From: Salminus brasiliensis
Lineage: Eukaryota; Chordata; Actinopteri; Characiformes; Bryconidae
Direction of reading: 5' to 3'
Length of the DNA: 64,000 nt
Assembly: GCF_030463535.1 (NCBI RefSeq)
Contig: NC_132892.1
Coordinates: forward strand, 29,604,341-29,668,340
Below, piece by piece: positions 34,001 to 44,206 of this stretch. The notes below the pieces were generated by a model. It had not been told where the DNA came from and did no database searches. It saw only the letters and a list, made by a program, of their open reading frames with translations. Numbering within the stretch: the stretch's first letter is position 1; every line of letters starts with the position of its first letter. Made by a program: the position numbers and the translations under genes.

Positions 34001-35330
34001 CAACCTCTGCAATATGAGCTGCGACAGTAAGTACACTACATCTGCACAGTTCTGGCATAGTCATCACTGCGTTACTCTGTGTCACCTTCCATCAGTTTCA
34101 CAAATGAATTCATTACAAAAATCAGTTTTCACATTTTCAGGTTTTTCCACCTCACCTATAAGTAAATAAGCTTTGCTCTTCCCTCAGTCTGACCTAAATC
34201 TCTCTTTTTAAAGATCTGTTAAATGCGGACATCACCGATGACATAACCTGTGTTGGGACCATCATTAGCAAAATGTGAGTCACAATTAGTAGTAGTCATT
34301 ATAACAGGTGTTCATTATAGGCATGCTTTTTTAGTTTTTGATTTTATGTGTTTTAGACTTCTGAGATTTAGATATTTAAATATTTAATATCTAAGGACAA
34401 AAAAAAGAGTTTTTTCATTGTTTTTTTATAATTATTATTTATTTGTATTTATTTTGTATTTATTTTTTTACTTTTTATTTTAGTAAATGACTCCAGAACT
34501 TTCAAACACTTGATACGTCTATGTTTTGTGTTGCACACAACAGGATGCCAGTGGGAAAACGCCCCGTTCACACTGAACGTGCCATCCAGAAACTGTAAGT
34601 AGAAAATACACTGATCAAGCAACAAAACAGGAAACAAGCAGCTGATTAGGAAGATAAGCATTGTTTTGTTAGTTTGCTGTACAGCATCAAAATATGTCTT
34701 CCACAGTTTATGTGATACAATAAATTAAAGTCACAATAAAGAGCGTAATTACACATGTGCTTTTAAAAGGAATGTGACAGTTTGATGTTTGGCTTCTTTA
34801 AATAACCATTTTATACTTGTATTTTTTATGTAAATGAGATGTAAGAGTATATAAAAATATGTAAAACTTCTTAGAAGAACCTTAAATTGATAATTGACCC
34901 TTTACATTATGTGAAGGTTCCTCAAACCTTTAAAACATTCGCATTCACAATCCTCTTTTCTACACATGGTTCCTTAGGGAACTAAAGATGGTTCTCTATG
35001 GCATTGTTTGATGAGCTCTTTATGGCACTTGTATGTCAGAGTGTATGTCAGACTTTTAAAGGTACACTCTATGATTGTACCACCCCTGCAACGCTGATGA
35101 TGGGAGTGGAGATAGGAGACCGTAGTAAACCTTTCCTTTGTTAAATAGTTTCTACAGATACACCATAATATGAGGGCTGAGCTACAGATAAATGTAAAAA
35201 AAAAAGTATCTGAAAATACCTGAATAAATCTTTAGCACAACCTATGTGATTGTTTTTGTGCAGATTGGAGGTTCTCCACAAGAAGGAGTGTGACAACGTG
35301 GTGGACTCCCAGTATTTCTCTGACTGTTGA
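31013..35330 (+). CDS. C-type lysozyme/alpha-lactalbumin-like secreted protein with Arg and Ser-x-Glu insert (paralog 2, 5 exons, 504 aa)
   Basis: Exons 31013-31172, 32851-34026, 34214-34274, 34544-34594 and 35264-35330 join in frame. Signal peptide about 1-25 (EMLAVLVVVLLAASGTQG), then LKKCELRQEM. All eight family cysteines are kept, plus one extra in the insert (PHRNCSNST). Lysozyme Glu35 is Met (CHVELMTGFNTS) and Asp52 is Leu (TLYGLFQLP). The calcium loop is CDNLLNADITDDITC: Asp84, Asp87 and Asp88 equivalents remain but Asp82 is Asn, so binding may be weaker than in paralog 1. The insert (about residues 72-413) begins with diverged ~45-residue repeats containing RHARSAP, GPRRIRPA and about ten N-glycosylation sequons, and ends in EESHEESSEES-type repeats rich in S-x-E. 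RHAR|S fits a furin-type RxxR site. Lytic function not expected; role unknown. Confidence 0.85.
31173..32850 (+). other. Intron 1 of paralog 2
   Basis: Donor AAGA|GTAAGT, acceptor CTTATCCTCCAG|TTGTG. Most of it is the minisatellite listed separately. Confidence 0.85.
31525..32660 (+). repeat. Intronic minisatellite, ~20-22-bp 'CCTAGTGTATAACCTAGTGC' units
   Basis: More than 50 degenerate units of CTAGTGCTTTCCTAGTGTAT type. A higher-order repeat of about 537 bp is visible: the rare variant AGTTTATAACTCAATG occurs at 31651 and 32188, with matching flanks including AAGTGCATAACTCC on both sides. Confidence 0.9.
33580..33800 (+). repeat. Coding repeat encoding S-x-E-rich block of paralog 2
   Basis: Tandem GAATCCAGTGAAGAATCCCATGAG-type 12-15-bp units encode EESSEESHE. 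The alternative frames are also open (RNPVKNPMRNP and GFLTGFLMGF on the reverse) but lack splice and signal context. Confidence 0.85.
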
Positions 35331-35850
35331 TTCTCTAGCTGATTCAACTCAACTCAAGATCTTTGTTACTTGTAGAACTGAAATGTTTCATAGCTCATAG
35401 TTACTGCCAGACAGAATTACTGAAATGAAACAAACACTGGAATTAAAGAATTAAATGTAAACTTGTTTAACAGCATGTGTTTCGTGGTCACTGTCTTCTT
35501 CTGACATTCTGATATTCAGTCACTCAAAACTAGAGGGGACGGCTTATTGTTTCTCAATGATGATCAATAATGTCAAATGTTGTTTGTTTACATGTGTATG
35601 TATTTCTTAACAAAAACAAAGAAACCTGGATATGATTGTGTTTTTAACCCTTTAGTTAAACATGTGACAAATGCAATTAAATCAAGTTAATATTGGAATA
35701 TAAAAGATCTGTCTATTTATAATATTTAGATTAATTGCTCATTTTACACCAATTTATAGAATTTCTAAAGTGGCTTTGTGGCCCCATTCTGGACAATAAC
35801 TGACTGTTTAATTAAGTGTGTCTGCTTCATAAATGAAGTTAATAGACTTT
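35331..35850 (+). other. 3' UTR of paralog 2 and following intergenic DNA
   Basis: ATTAAA at about 35442 is a plausible weak polyadenylation signal; no AATAAA lies close to the stop. Confidence 0.45.
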
Positions 35851-36365
35851 AGATGGAAAAAGCAAACAGAAAGAACAAAAAAAGGAAAGACAAAAAAACA
35901 AAAAGGCAGAAATGAAAAGAACAGAAAAAAGAAAGAAGACAAAAGAAAAAAGAATGAAACAAAACAGACAAAGTAAGAAAATGGGAGAAAAAATTAATAA
36001 TTAAAGAAAGAAAATAAGAAAAAGTAAAAGAAAAAGTAAACACTAGTAAGAAAAATGTAAAGAAAAATGAAAGACGAACTAAAAGAAAGAGAATCAAAAC
36101 TAATACACCAATAAAGAAAATGCAAGCAAGAAAAAAATTACAAAAAATATGCCAAGAAGAGAAGTAAAAAAAAAAGATGGAATGTGCATAAAAAGAAAAA
36201 GAACAATTGAAAATGTCTAAAGACAAAAATATGGAATGAAAGAATTATGGGACATAATAAAAAGATGAAAATGCATGAAAAAGAAAGACGTAGAAAATGT
36301 AGTAAATGGTAAAAGTAGAAAAAAGAAAGTAAAATCCAACTTAAAGGATGAAAAAAAATTATTGT
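35850..36365 (+). repeat. A-rich purine tract with degenerate 'AAAGAAAAAG' repeats
   Basis: Over about 500 bp nearly all bases are A or G, with occasional C. The long open frames on the minus strand (Phe/Leu-rich) are composition artefacts. Confidence 0.85.
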
Positions 36366-37812
36366 ATTTGTGTCATTTTTCATCAAACTGCCTTTATGTT
36401 ATTAAAGTATTGATTCCAAATTAAAGAATAATATTTATTTCATTTCTATATTTAGTAAAAGCAGGAATCTTACAAAAACAACAAGCGCTTAGGACAAACA
36501 CAACTAACCTAGATATGTTTAAGAGGACAGTGAGGAACAGCCAGCTCAATTATTGTTCTTCATTCCTGATGTTTTACACGTTATTAAATAAAGTAACAGC
36601 ATAGAGCTTTATATTTATAGTCAGTATTTTTATGTGATATTTGAATGGCACACATGGGTGATGTGTTCATAGGGCCAACTGTAAAACTCACCTCCTGCGA
36701 TTGGCTACAATGACAGCGAGTGACGCCATCCAGTCAGGACTTCACAGTGTCTTTACACAGAAATCAGTGTAGAGTGGAATCTTTATTTAAACCCTTTTGA
36801 ATACGTATTCAATCATATCTCACAGAAGAGTTCCAGTAATAACACCAAATCAAACGTAAAGCAGTGTTAGCATTTATTCTGCAGCGGGAGCATCACTAGA
36901 GCTTAGCTCTGCTGGTTCCCACTGTGTCACATCATCTCCAATTACAGCATTACTGCAACACCAGCACCGAAAACGCTTTATGCCACGTCAGCAGGTTTTT
37001 GGAAAGACGTCAAGGCAGGGGGGTGGAAAACCCAGGGCTCAGTCCTCACAGTAACCCATGAACATGCTAAGTGTGTCAGAGTGTGTGGATTTAGTTTAGC
37101 TAATGCGTTTAAACTAGAATGAAAGAAGTAGAGGAGTATCAGGGTGATGTGATAATCGTAGAGTGAGTGTCGATGTGCTGTATTAGTCACACCCAGCCAA
37201 GTACTCCGAGGCCTCCACAGACAGTGTCAGAAATAAGTGCTTAATATTCATCATAGTGTATTGAGGACAATTCCCAGCAGACCAATATAATGTGATGGTG
37301 AGTAGAATTATTCAAATTAAAATTGTTATTATTAAAAATATCTGGTACTTAGAGATGTTGAGACTGTTGTAGCATGTATCTGTCTTGCCCTTCCTGGTCT
37401 GTGTCTGTGTGTTGTTTTGGTCTCTCCACATGTTCTTTAGCACATGGCTCTGTATTGTGTCTTTAGCCCCGCCTTGTCATTAGTGTTTCCATCTGTGTCT
37501 CCTTTGTAACCCTGTCCTCTCGTTATCCTCCATAGGTGTTCCTGTTTGTGTCTTGTGTTCTTATACCCCTGTGTTTGCTCTGTTCCTTTGTCTAGCTGCC
37601 CCCCCCCTGTTCTGGCCCCCGTGTTTTGGCCCCCATGTTTTGGCCTTGGTAACTTGTCCTTGCATCCTGTCTCAACCCCACAATTGTTACAGTTGTGTGG
37701 ATATGATCAGATTACTCGTCTTAATTCTAGTCATTGTTGACTTCTGAAGAATTGATTTTTTTTTCTGAAAAGTTTGGGTCCATTGTTATTTTGGAAATAA
37801 GCAAAATATTCT
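36366..37812. other. Intergenic stretch, no gene seen
   Basis: I searched this stretch on the minus strand for the missing last two exons of paralog 3 and found no convincing match. No other gene is visible. Confidence 0.45.
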
Positions 37813-37970
37813 TTTACATTTACATCTAAGGCATTTATCAGACACTCTTATCGAGAGCGACTTAGAAAAGTGCTTTCAATGTTTAGCTTGTTTGTATCGG
37901 AATCCAGAAGGTACCTCTAAGTTTAAGTTCTACTAAATACAAAAGTCAGTATGGAGACTACAAAGCAACA
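37813..37970 (-). mobile_element. L2-type LINE 3' end
   Basis: ACATTTACATCTAAGGCATT, TATCAGACACTCTTATCGAGA and ACCTCTAAGTTTAAGTTCTA match 20030-20190 in the same orientation, so this is a second copy of the L2 3' end on the minus strand. Confidence 0.75.
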
Positions 37971-38109
37971 CTAACTTTATTGTCAGACTTGTACAATGAA
38001 GCTCTGTTCTCTGATCTCTCAGCTTAAAAAAAAGCCAGGGTTATCACACACTAAGGTGTATTAGTCACTAACTATGGAGACTTCAGTACAAACAGTCAGG
38101 GCCATTCTC

Positions 38110-38225
38110 GGGTAATAGGGGTCGATAGGCTTTTTAAGGGACCATCAGAGGCAGCTTCGTAGACCTGGGTATTGAACCCACAACCATGTAATCAATAACC
38201 TAGTGCTGAACATATTGAGCCACCA
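38110..38225 (-). mobile_element. tRNA-derived SINE, family 1, partial copy
   Basis: In reverse complement: GTGGCTCAATATGTTCAGCA, then GGTTGTGGGTTCAATACCCA, matching the head of the SINEs at 11459 and 20942. Confidence 0.65.
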
Positions 38226-38454
38226 TTACAACAAGGACATTTTATACAGAACTGAAAGCACTTAAAGTGAACACCAGTCTGATAATGAGAAATAATTGAT
38301 ATTTGGAGATAATTTGACTTGCTGAGAAGATTTTTTTATAGATTTACCCATGTGTTGGAGGAGGGGGCATGTGTCAGTCCTCACCCTTTCAGTGTCAGGA
38401 GCATTGCATGTGGGTGGGGAGAGTACTAACGAGTGGCTTGGGCAATTGGCTACC

Positions 38455-38485
<31 letters not shown>

Positions 38486-38505
38486 TATTTATTTATTTAT
38501 TTAGT
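38455..38505 (+). repeat. (TTTC)n(TTTA)n microsatellite
   Basis: About 28 bp of TTTC followed by about 20 bp of TTTA. Confidence 0.9.
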
Positions 38506-38552
38506 CAGCCATCCAGTCAAGTATTATAAACTACACCTACTGTTACTAATAC

Positions 38553-38553
<1 letters not shown>

Positions 38554-38597
<44 letters not shown>
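38554..38597 (+). repeat. (GT)n microsatellite abutting exon 3 donor of paralog 3
   Basis: About 40 bp of GT. On the minus strand it begins only a few bases after the exon 3 donor (GTATGTTACACAC). Confidence 0.95.
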
Positions 38598-38598
<1 letters not shown>

Positions 38599-38603
38599 CA
38601 TAC

Positions 38604-40657
38604 TCTTGTTGTTGCAAGGCCATTAGGCAAGCAATGTCATCAGTGATGTTGTCGTCAGTCAGATCTTTTAAAGGAAATATGAATAAATGAAAGTTTAACA
38701 CACTGGTTCATAGAGCACAAAAATAATAAATAACACCAAACTACACAGTTATAAGTGTTGGCACAGGAAATGTAGCAATATGCAAGATGATACGGAGCTA
38801 TGCTCACTTTGGCAATCCAGATTGCAGAAATTCATGCTGTATGTACTTAGGGACTGGCAAGCCATGTCGCCACTCAGCTGGAATATTCCATACAGGATCC
38901 TAGAGGTGGAGTCTTGTTCGTACTGGGGATAAAAAGGCCCATTGTTGGGATACTCTGGTCCGTTTTCGTGATTGAATGGAACATCTGAGGGATTCGGTGT
39001 TTTTTTGTAGCCAAACAGGAACTCTTCTGTGTCATAATGTACCTCCTCATTTGGGGGGATGTGAGGTGGGAAGAGTGCACTCCAATCCCACCCACCTGGG
39101 AAAAACGGTCGCTCATTGTCATTGTCTGTGTTGTCCTGTTGTGGGATGGTGGTGATGGTGGGCTCTAGTGGTTCACCAGAACCACTCTCGTCTTTAGGGG
39201 GGATCTTTGAACCTTCTTCAGAACCATTTCCAGACATCTCATCACCTGAGCCCTCTCCTCCAGACTGATTGTTGTCCTGTATGGAAGCATCATCAAGTTG
39301 GTCAATGGGTCTTACAAGAATCAAATCATCAGTCTCAACCTCTGGAGAAAATGGTGGGGTTTCAGGCTCCACTATCTCTGTTGGTAATCCTTCCACTAGA
39401 AACCAAGGGTCTGCAATCACCTCGGTTGGTGGCATTTCATCAGGAACGAAGCCATCATCAACCGGCACTTCTGAGGGACCCGCAGGATTTTCAGTCGTCA
39501 CCCTTCCTCCTGGTGACCCATCCTCTGGCACATAATCTCCATTCACCTCTTGGTATTGGATAAGACCTCCATGGTTGGTTTGCTGAATGACGGTTACAAG
39601 ACTGGTATTGAAAAAGGAGATGTGCTCCACTGTGCAGATCACTGTAGCAAAGAAGAACACAATGAGAGATAGTGACTAGTGACTAGATAGTGATTAGCTA
39701 TCCAAATGTTTGTGGACACCCCTTCTAATGAATGCAGTCAGCTACTTTAAGTTGTACCCATTGCTGACACAGATGTGCAAATGCATACACGGGTTGACTA
39801 GCCCCTGTAGAGAAGTACTGTCAACAGAATAGGACTTTATGCAGCAGATAAACATGAACCTGTTGGCACCATGCTGCCTAATGCTAGGATGTGGACTAGA
39901 GGGGTATAAAGCCCCCCAGCAATGAGCTGTGGAGCAGTGGAATTCCAGTGTTCTCTGGAATTATGGTTTGTGCTCCATAAAACACTTTTGGCATGAGTTG
40001 GGGTGGTGATTATCCAACATCCTAACCTAACTAGTGTGCTTGTTGCTGAATGCAATCAAATCTGCACAGCAATGCTTTAAAATAATTTTTAAAAAAAAAC
40101 CTTCTCTGGACAGTAGAGACCGTTACTCCAACAAAAGCAGCATAGACTCTTTTTAATGCCCTGGATTTCAGAAGATAATATGAATGAGCAGCTGTCCCAA
40201 TACTTTTGTCACTATAATGTACATTGAGCAGCTCAAGCTTTAGTGTGTTTTGGCCTCTTGGAACCTTCATAGCCCACACTAAAGGTCACAGTGCTGTTCG
40301 TACATTCTCAATATGTGAACTAGTAGACCAAGCGTTCCCAAAAAAATGGAAAGGGAAGCCAAAGATGCCTATTAAGACTGTCAAGAAACAGAAAAGAGAG
40401 GGATCAGTTATAATTACTGTGGAAAATTGTGATGTAAATTTGTGTTTCTTTCTACTGTATTAAAGTTTACCTGCATCTGTTTGAAGATAGCTGAACTTAC
40501 CTTTAGCGATGATGTCACTCTGATGCTCTATGAGGGCTTTCTGCAGTTGAAATTTCAGCTCACACTTATTTAGCACAAGTCCCTCACTCCAGCCGCAGAC
40601 CAGCATTACCACCACCAGCCCTGCCAACATCTCCCACGATTGAACTGGTTTTCCCAT
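38604..40657 (-). CDS. C-type lysozyme/alpha-lactalbumin-like secreted protein with acidic insert (paralog 3; last two exons not found)
   Basis: Minus-strand exons 40657-40501, 39641-38808 and 38664-38604 join in frame (350 residues) with the same phases and the same exon 1 (157 nt) and exon 3 (61 nt) lengths as paralog 1. I chose the ATG at 40657 because it aligns with the other starts; it precedes EMLAGLVVVMLVCGWSEG and LVLNKCELKFQL. Lysozyme Glu35 is Ile (CTVEHISFFNTS) and Asp52 is Leu (ILYGIFQLS). The calcium loop CQNLTDDNITDDIAC keeps the Asp82, Asp87 and Asp88 equivalents. The insert (about residues 72-298) is acidic and Pro/Gly-rich, with GEGSGDEMSGNGSEE and DESGSGEP, which resemble glycosaminoglycan-attachment sites. 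Six of the eight cysteines are present; the last two belong to exons 4-5, which I could not find downstream. Either they are diverged or distant, or the gene is a truncated pseudogene. Confidence 0.75.
39695..40221 (+). mobile_element. Tc1/mariner-type family A element in intron 1 of paralog 3
   Basis: The most complete copy: left end CCAAATGTTTGTGGACACCC, full internal block, right end GTCCCAATACTTTTGTCACT. It lies antisense to paralog 3, inside its first intron (39642-40500). Confidence 0.75.
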
Positions 40658-40799
40658 GGCTCTCCTCTTTCTGTATTCCTCTCTGTGGACCAAAAGTATC
40701 CAGACCAAGATCTAGAGGGGGTTAATTGCCATCCAAAAAGTGTACAATGGAGGCAGCAAGGCAGCAAATGTTCCTCCAGGACTGACCCTTAGCATTAAA

Positions 40800-41240
40800 T
40801 ACTAAGACGACGAACCACTTTAGGTTCCACACAGAACCAAGTTTGTATAAGATGGGATGTGGGTGTGAAGAACCTTTTCATTTTTAGTATTATTTTTGAA
40901 CCCCTTACTTTTTAAACACTGGATGTAGGCCCAGGCTTCATTACTATTATAAATTACGTCACTTTAAGAGACCCTCACATAGAACCCTGTGGCATTCCAC
41001 AAGTCTGCTAAACTAAATGGCTATACAGTAGTTCAAAAACTGCATCATACGTTGTGTTAAGAGTGTGAGGGGTTAAAAAGTACCACAAATGTATATTTGT
41101 AGCTTTCAGTTCTGTAAACTACCATAACTATATAACAGATATGTGAGTGTAAAGAATCTATTAAAGGTTTTAAAGAATCTTCACGTGACATGAAGATTCT
41201 TCACCACTGTAAGAGTGTACAATACAGTGCAAACATTAAA
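40800..41240 (+). repeat. 'GAACC/GGTTC' interspersed repeat copy, diverged
   Basis: Contains CGAACCACTTTAGGTTCCAC, GTGAAGAACCTTTTCA, AAGAATCTTCACGTGACATG and similar short inverted phrases. Confidence 0.4.
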
Positions 41241-41925
41241 ATGTCTTGATAAATACATTACTATTAATATTAATAATGTGCTTTAGCTTTTTATGTGTTT
41301 ATGCAAAAGGCAAGCATGTACAAGTTTGATGCTTTTACCGCAGCGAGAATAATTAGGCAGGGTGAGGCTGAAAGCTGCAGAAGAAAGAGCCACAGTCGTT
41401 CCAATGAAAGAAGGTGGGAGAGGCCTAGACAAACACCAGTGACACTGGAGCAATGACTGCTGATTGTGACTGATTGGCAAAGACTATGAGTAATCTATCT
41501 ATGTTAGTTCCAGCATACCTGTGCCTAAAGATAGTAAATGGGTGTGGATATAGGGCCTGTTATCTGCAGAAGCTGTTGGATTGGATATGGAAGGGAAAGG
41601 AAGAATATATCCAATCTGATTTTGTATCAAATATAACCGAAATCCAATCTAACCTAAATCAGCCACACACTTACACTGTGCTGTGCTGTTAGCTGTGAGC
41701 GATTTCTTCCTTAGGGGTTGGGGTTGGAGTGTTTGAGTAGTTGAGCTGAGCATATTGGCCCACTTTTAGATATTCATATTAAGTGAAGAGTTTCTGTTAT
41801 AAATAGTTTCCAAAAACAGATCTGGCCAATTAAAGCTGTTTAGGCAAACAGACTGAGCCTCCTTCTTCCACATCTAACTAGTCCAGAAGTCTTTTACCTG
41901 TGATGGGTGCATAGGCCATAGAAGA
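41241..41925. other. Intergenic stretch, no gene seen
   Basis: No protein-like frame or recognised repeat. Confidence 0.45.
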
Positions 41926-42500
41926 ACCACTTTTTATTGGAAAATAACCGCAGTGGTTGCACTCTTAGAAATAAACACACAATAAAGGTACTTTGAAGAC
42001 CCACCCAACCCTGGTCCTGAAGCCCCACTGTCCCACTGGCCCCACTGTAATTTTCAGACCGAATTACCTTCCATTATATGGCTCTTTGAGGAACCATTGA
42101 AGAAGGGCATTTGGCTTCCAAGAGAACCTTCAAAAGGATGGTAAATGTAAATGAGATTTGAAGAAGCTCAACAAACATGGATCTGGTGAGGCACTCCTCA
42201 AACATGATCAATAAGCTGCTCCATCAGCATGTAGACCTAATTGGTTGTCTTAATAAGAGGTTTTCCCAGAAGCAAACACCCCAAAAACCTATTTTTTGAG
42301 AGTATATCTCAGTCTTTAAGTAAACCTGCAGCACCTTCCATATATACACTCTTAGAAAGTAAAGGTTCTGCATATGGTTCTTTGGGTGATGACATAGAAG
42401 TTGATCTCTAAAGAACCATATTTTGAGATGTTTGACTGTTGATTAAAGATTATCAATAATACTAAGGTTCTACACCAATTTATGCCTTTTTACTGTCTTC
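41926..42500 (+). repeat. 'GAACC/GGTTC' interspersed repeat copies
   Basis: Two or more overlapping copies: CACTCTTAGAAATAAACAC, GGCTCTTTGAGGAACCATTG, ACACTCTTAGAAAGTAAAGG, ATGGTTCTTTGGGTGATG and AAGAACCATATTTTGAG. Confidence 0.5.
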
Positions 42501-43285
42501 AGAAGGTTCTTCACACTTACAAATTGTATTTATATCTAGCGATAAAAAACACCAGCTGGATCTCCTGTCTCTTTATGCATCTACATGATAAGCTTACTGC
42601 CAGGTTCTTACCCAGAGATGCTCTTCAAGGCTGTGATGACCAGGTGGGTCCTCAATGGTTTACCTATGAGTGCCGTGATGGGCCACGAGCCACCACTTTT
42701 ATAGGTAGCAGTCATCTGACATATCACCACCCCTGGTAAGACCTCATTCTGTTGACTCATTATACACTTTCTTTATACCGGGACTGGTCATGTAAAGGTG
42801 GGAGGGTGGCCCAAAGGGCCCTGTCTTTCATTTGTATTTTCTTGGAGCTTTATCAGTGTTTGCAGAGCATTAGATGACATTAGTGATGCCTCAGTTTGTT
42901 GTCTTAGCTTTAGTTTTGCATAGTCTGCCACTCAAAGTAAGTGTGTGTGACCGTGTGAATGGAGTTGTTTTTGCCAACATTCAGGATATACAGAATTAAT
43001 TTAAGAAATGAATGCAGAATTGTAAGTTGTGCTGCCTGTAACGCATATTTCATTTTAACTGGTAACAAATCATGCAATTCATTAAATTACTGTTGGTGTT
43101 TACCAGAATTAAGACAGGAAGAACATCTTAAACACAGTGTTGCTAATGAGACAAGCTGCAGGTTTAATAAATTAATAATGGAGATGCTAGGAAGAAAGTG
43201 TACATGGAAAAGTTATAGCATAAGCAAAAGACCTAGAAACACAAACTAAGAACATGACAAACCAAATGCAAATGTACTTAAACAC
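42501..43285. other. Intergenic stretch, no gene seen
   Basis: No coding evidence. Confidence 0.45.
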
Positions 43286-43287
43286 AC

Positions 43288-43915
43288 AGGAACCCGTTAT
43301 TCTGAGAAGAATTCTCGTTATTTTGAGATGCTTTGTAGCTAAGATTGTTTCTCATTATTTTGAGAAACTTTCTCTTTATTTTGAAAAAGGTTTTGGTATT
43401 TTTATGAAAGTTTTTGGTTATTTTGAGAAAGTTTTTGGTTATTCTTATAATAGTTTTTGATTACTTTGAGAAACTTTCTCATTATTTTGAAAATGTTTTT
43501 GGTTATTTGAAATGGCTATTTCTATTGAAATAGAAATGTTTCTAATTATTTAAAGGATGATTTGTAGTTATGTTATGGTGTTAAATATTCTGAAATATTC
43601 TGTTGCATTGTAGTTGTTATTTTTTCAGGATATTTTGAGAAACTTTTTTGTTATTTTAAGAAAACAATCTTATTATTTTGGGGTACTTTGTAGATACGTC
43701 AAGACTTTTATTTATTATTTTGAGAAACTTTCTCATTATTTTCAGATGCTTTGTAGTTCATTCTTTTCAGAAACTAAAACAACCTGCAACAGGGACACTT
43801 CACAAAATGAAAAAGTTTCTTATTATTTTGACAACCTTTTTGATTTTAAGAAACAGTCTTGTTATTTAAATAAAAACAAAAACGTTCTTATTATTTTGAG
43901 AAAGTACAAACTTAA
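43288..43915 (+). repeat. Degenerate minisatellite, 'TTATTTTGAGAAACTTTCTCA' units
   Basis: Units of about 20-30 bp such as TTATTTTGAGAAACTTTCTC and GGTTATTTTGAGAAAGTTTT. Same core as the arrays at 27605 and, inverted, 16130. Confidence 0.8.
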
Positions 43916-44045
43916 AGATCTGCTGCTAACATCTTGGTGCCAGATACCACAGGACACCGTCAGAGGTCTTATGGATTTCATGCCTCAGCAGTTTAGAGCT
44001 GTTTTGGTGGCATGAGGGGGGCCTAATGATTATATCACGTGCTTA
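43916..44045 (+). mobile_element. Tc1-like transposase C-terminal fragment
   Basis: Encodes DLLLTSWCQIPQDTVRGLMD and MPQQFRAVLVA, the end of a fish Tc1-type transposase. The matching end of the 51.5-kb element is in the same orientation. Confidence 0.75.
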
Positions 44046-44206
44046 TAACATATACACCAGTTTATTGCTCATGCTAATGTATATTCATGACCTCAAACAA
44101 TTACAGTATCTGTAATTACTGTTACTAGTGATGGCAACATAGCACTGTTCAATTACTGGATATAATCTGCCATGACAACTCAGGAAAACATACGCCTATT
44201 ATTATA

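Noticed and set aside
33373..34017. + strand RNPVKNPMRNP frame and reverse GFLTGFLMGF frame inside exon 2 of paralog 2
   Set aside because: Shadows of the EESSEESHE-coding repeat. Only the frame continuous with the signal peptide, cysteines and splice phases is retained.
31013..35330. Casein or SCPP-type gene because of the S-x-E block
   Set aside because: The eight-cysteine scaffold and exon pattern are lysozyme/alpha-lactalbumin type, not SCPP.
35849..36386. Phe/Leu-rich minus-strand frames as a membrane protein
   Set aside because: The opposite strand is almost pure purine; hydrophobic residues follow from that composition.
37200..37260. Exon 5 of paralog 3 (GACAGTGTCAGAAATAAGTG on +)
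   Set aside because: Superficial similarity to the reverse complement of paralog 2 exon 5, but the Cys codon and acceptor do not line up.
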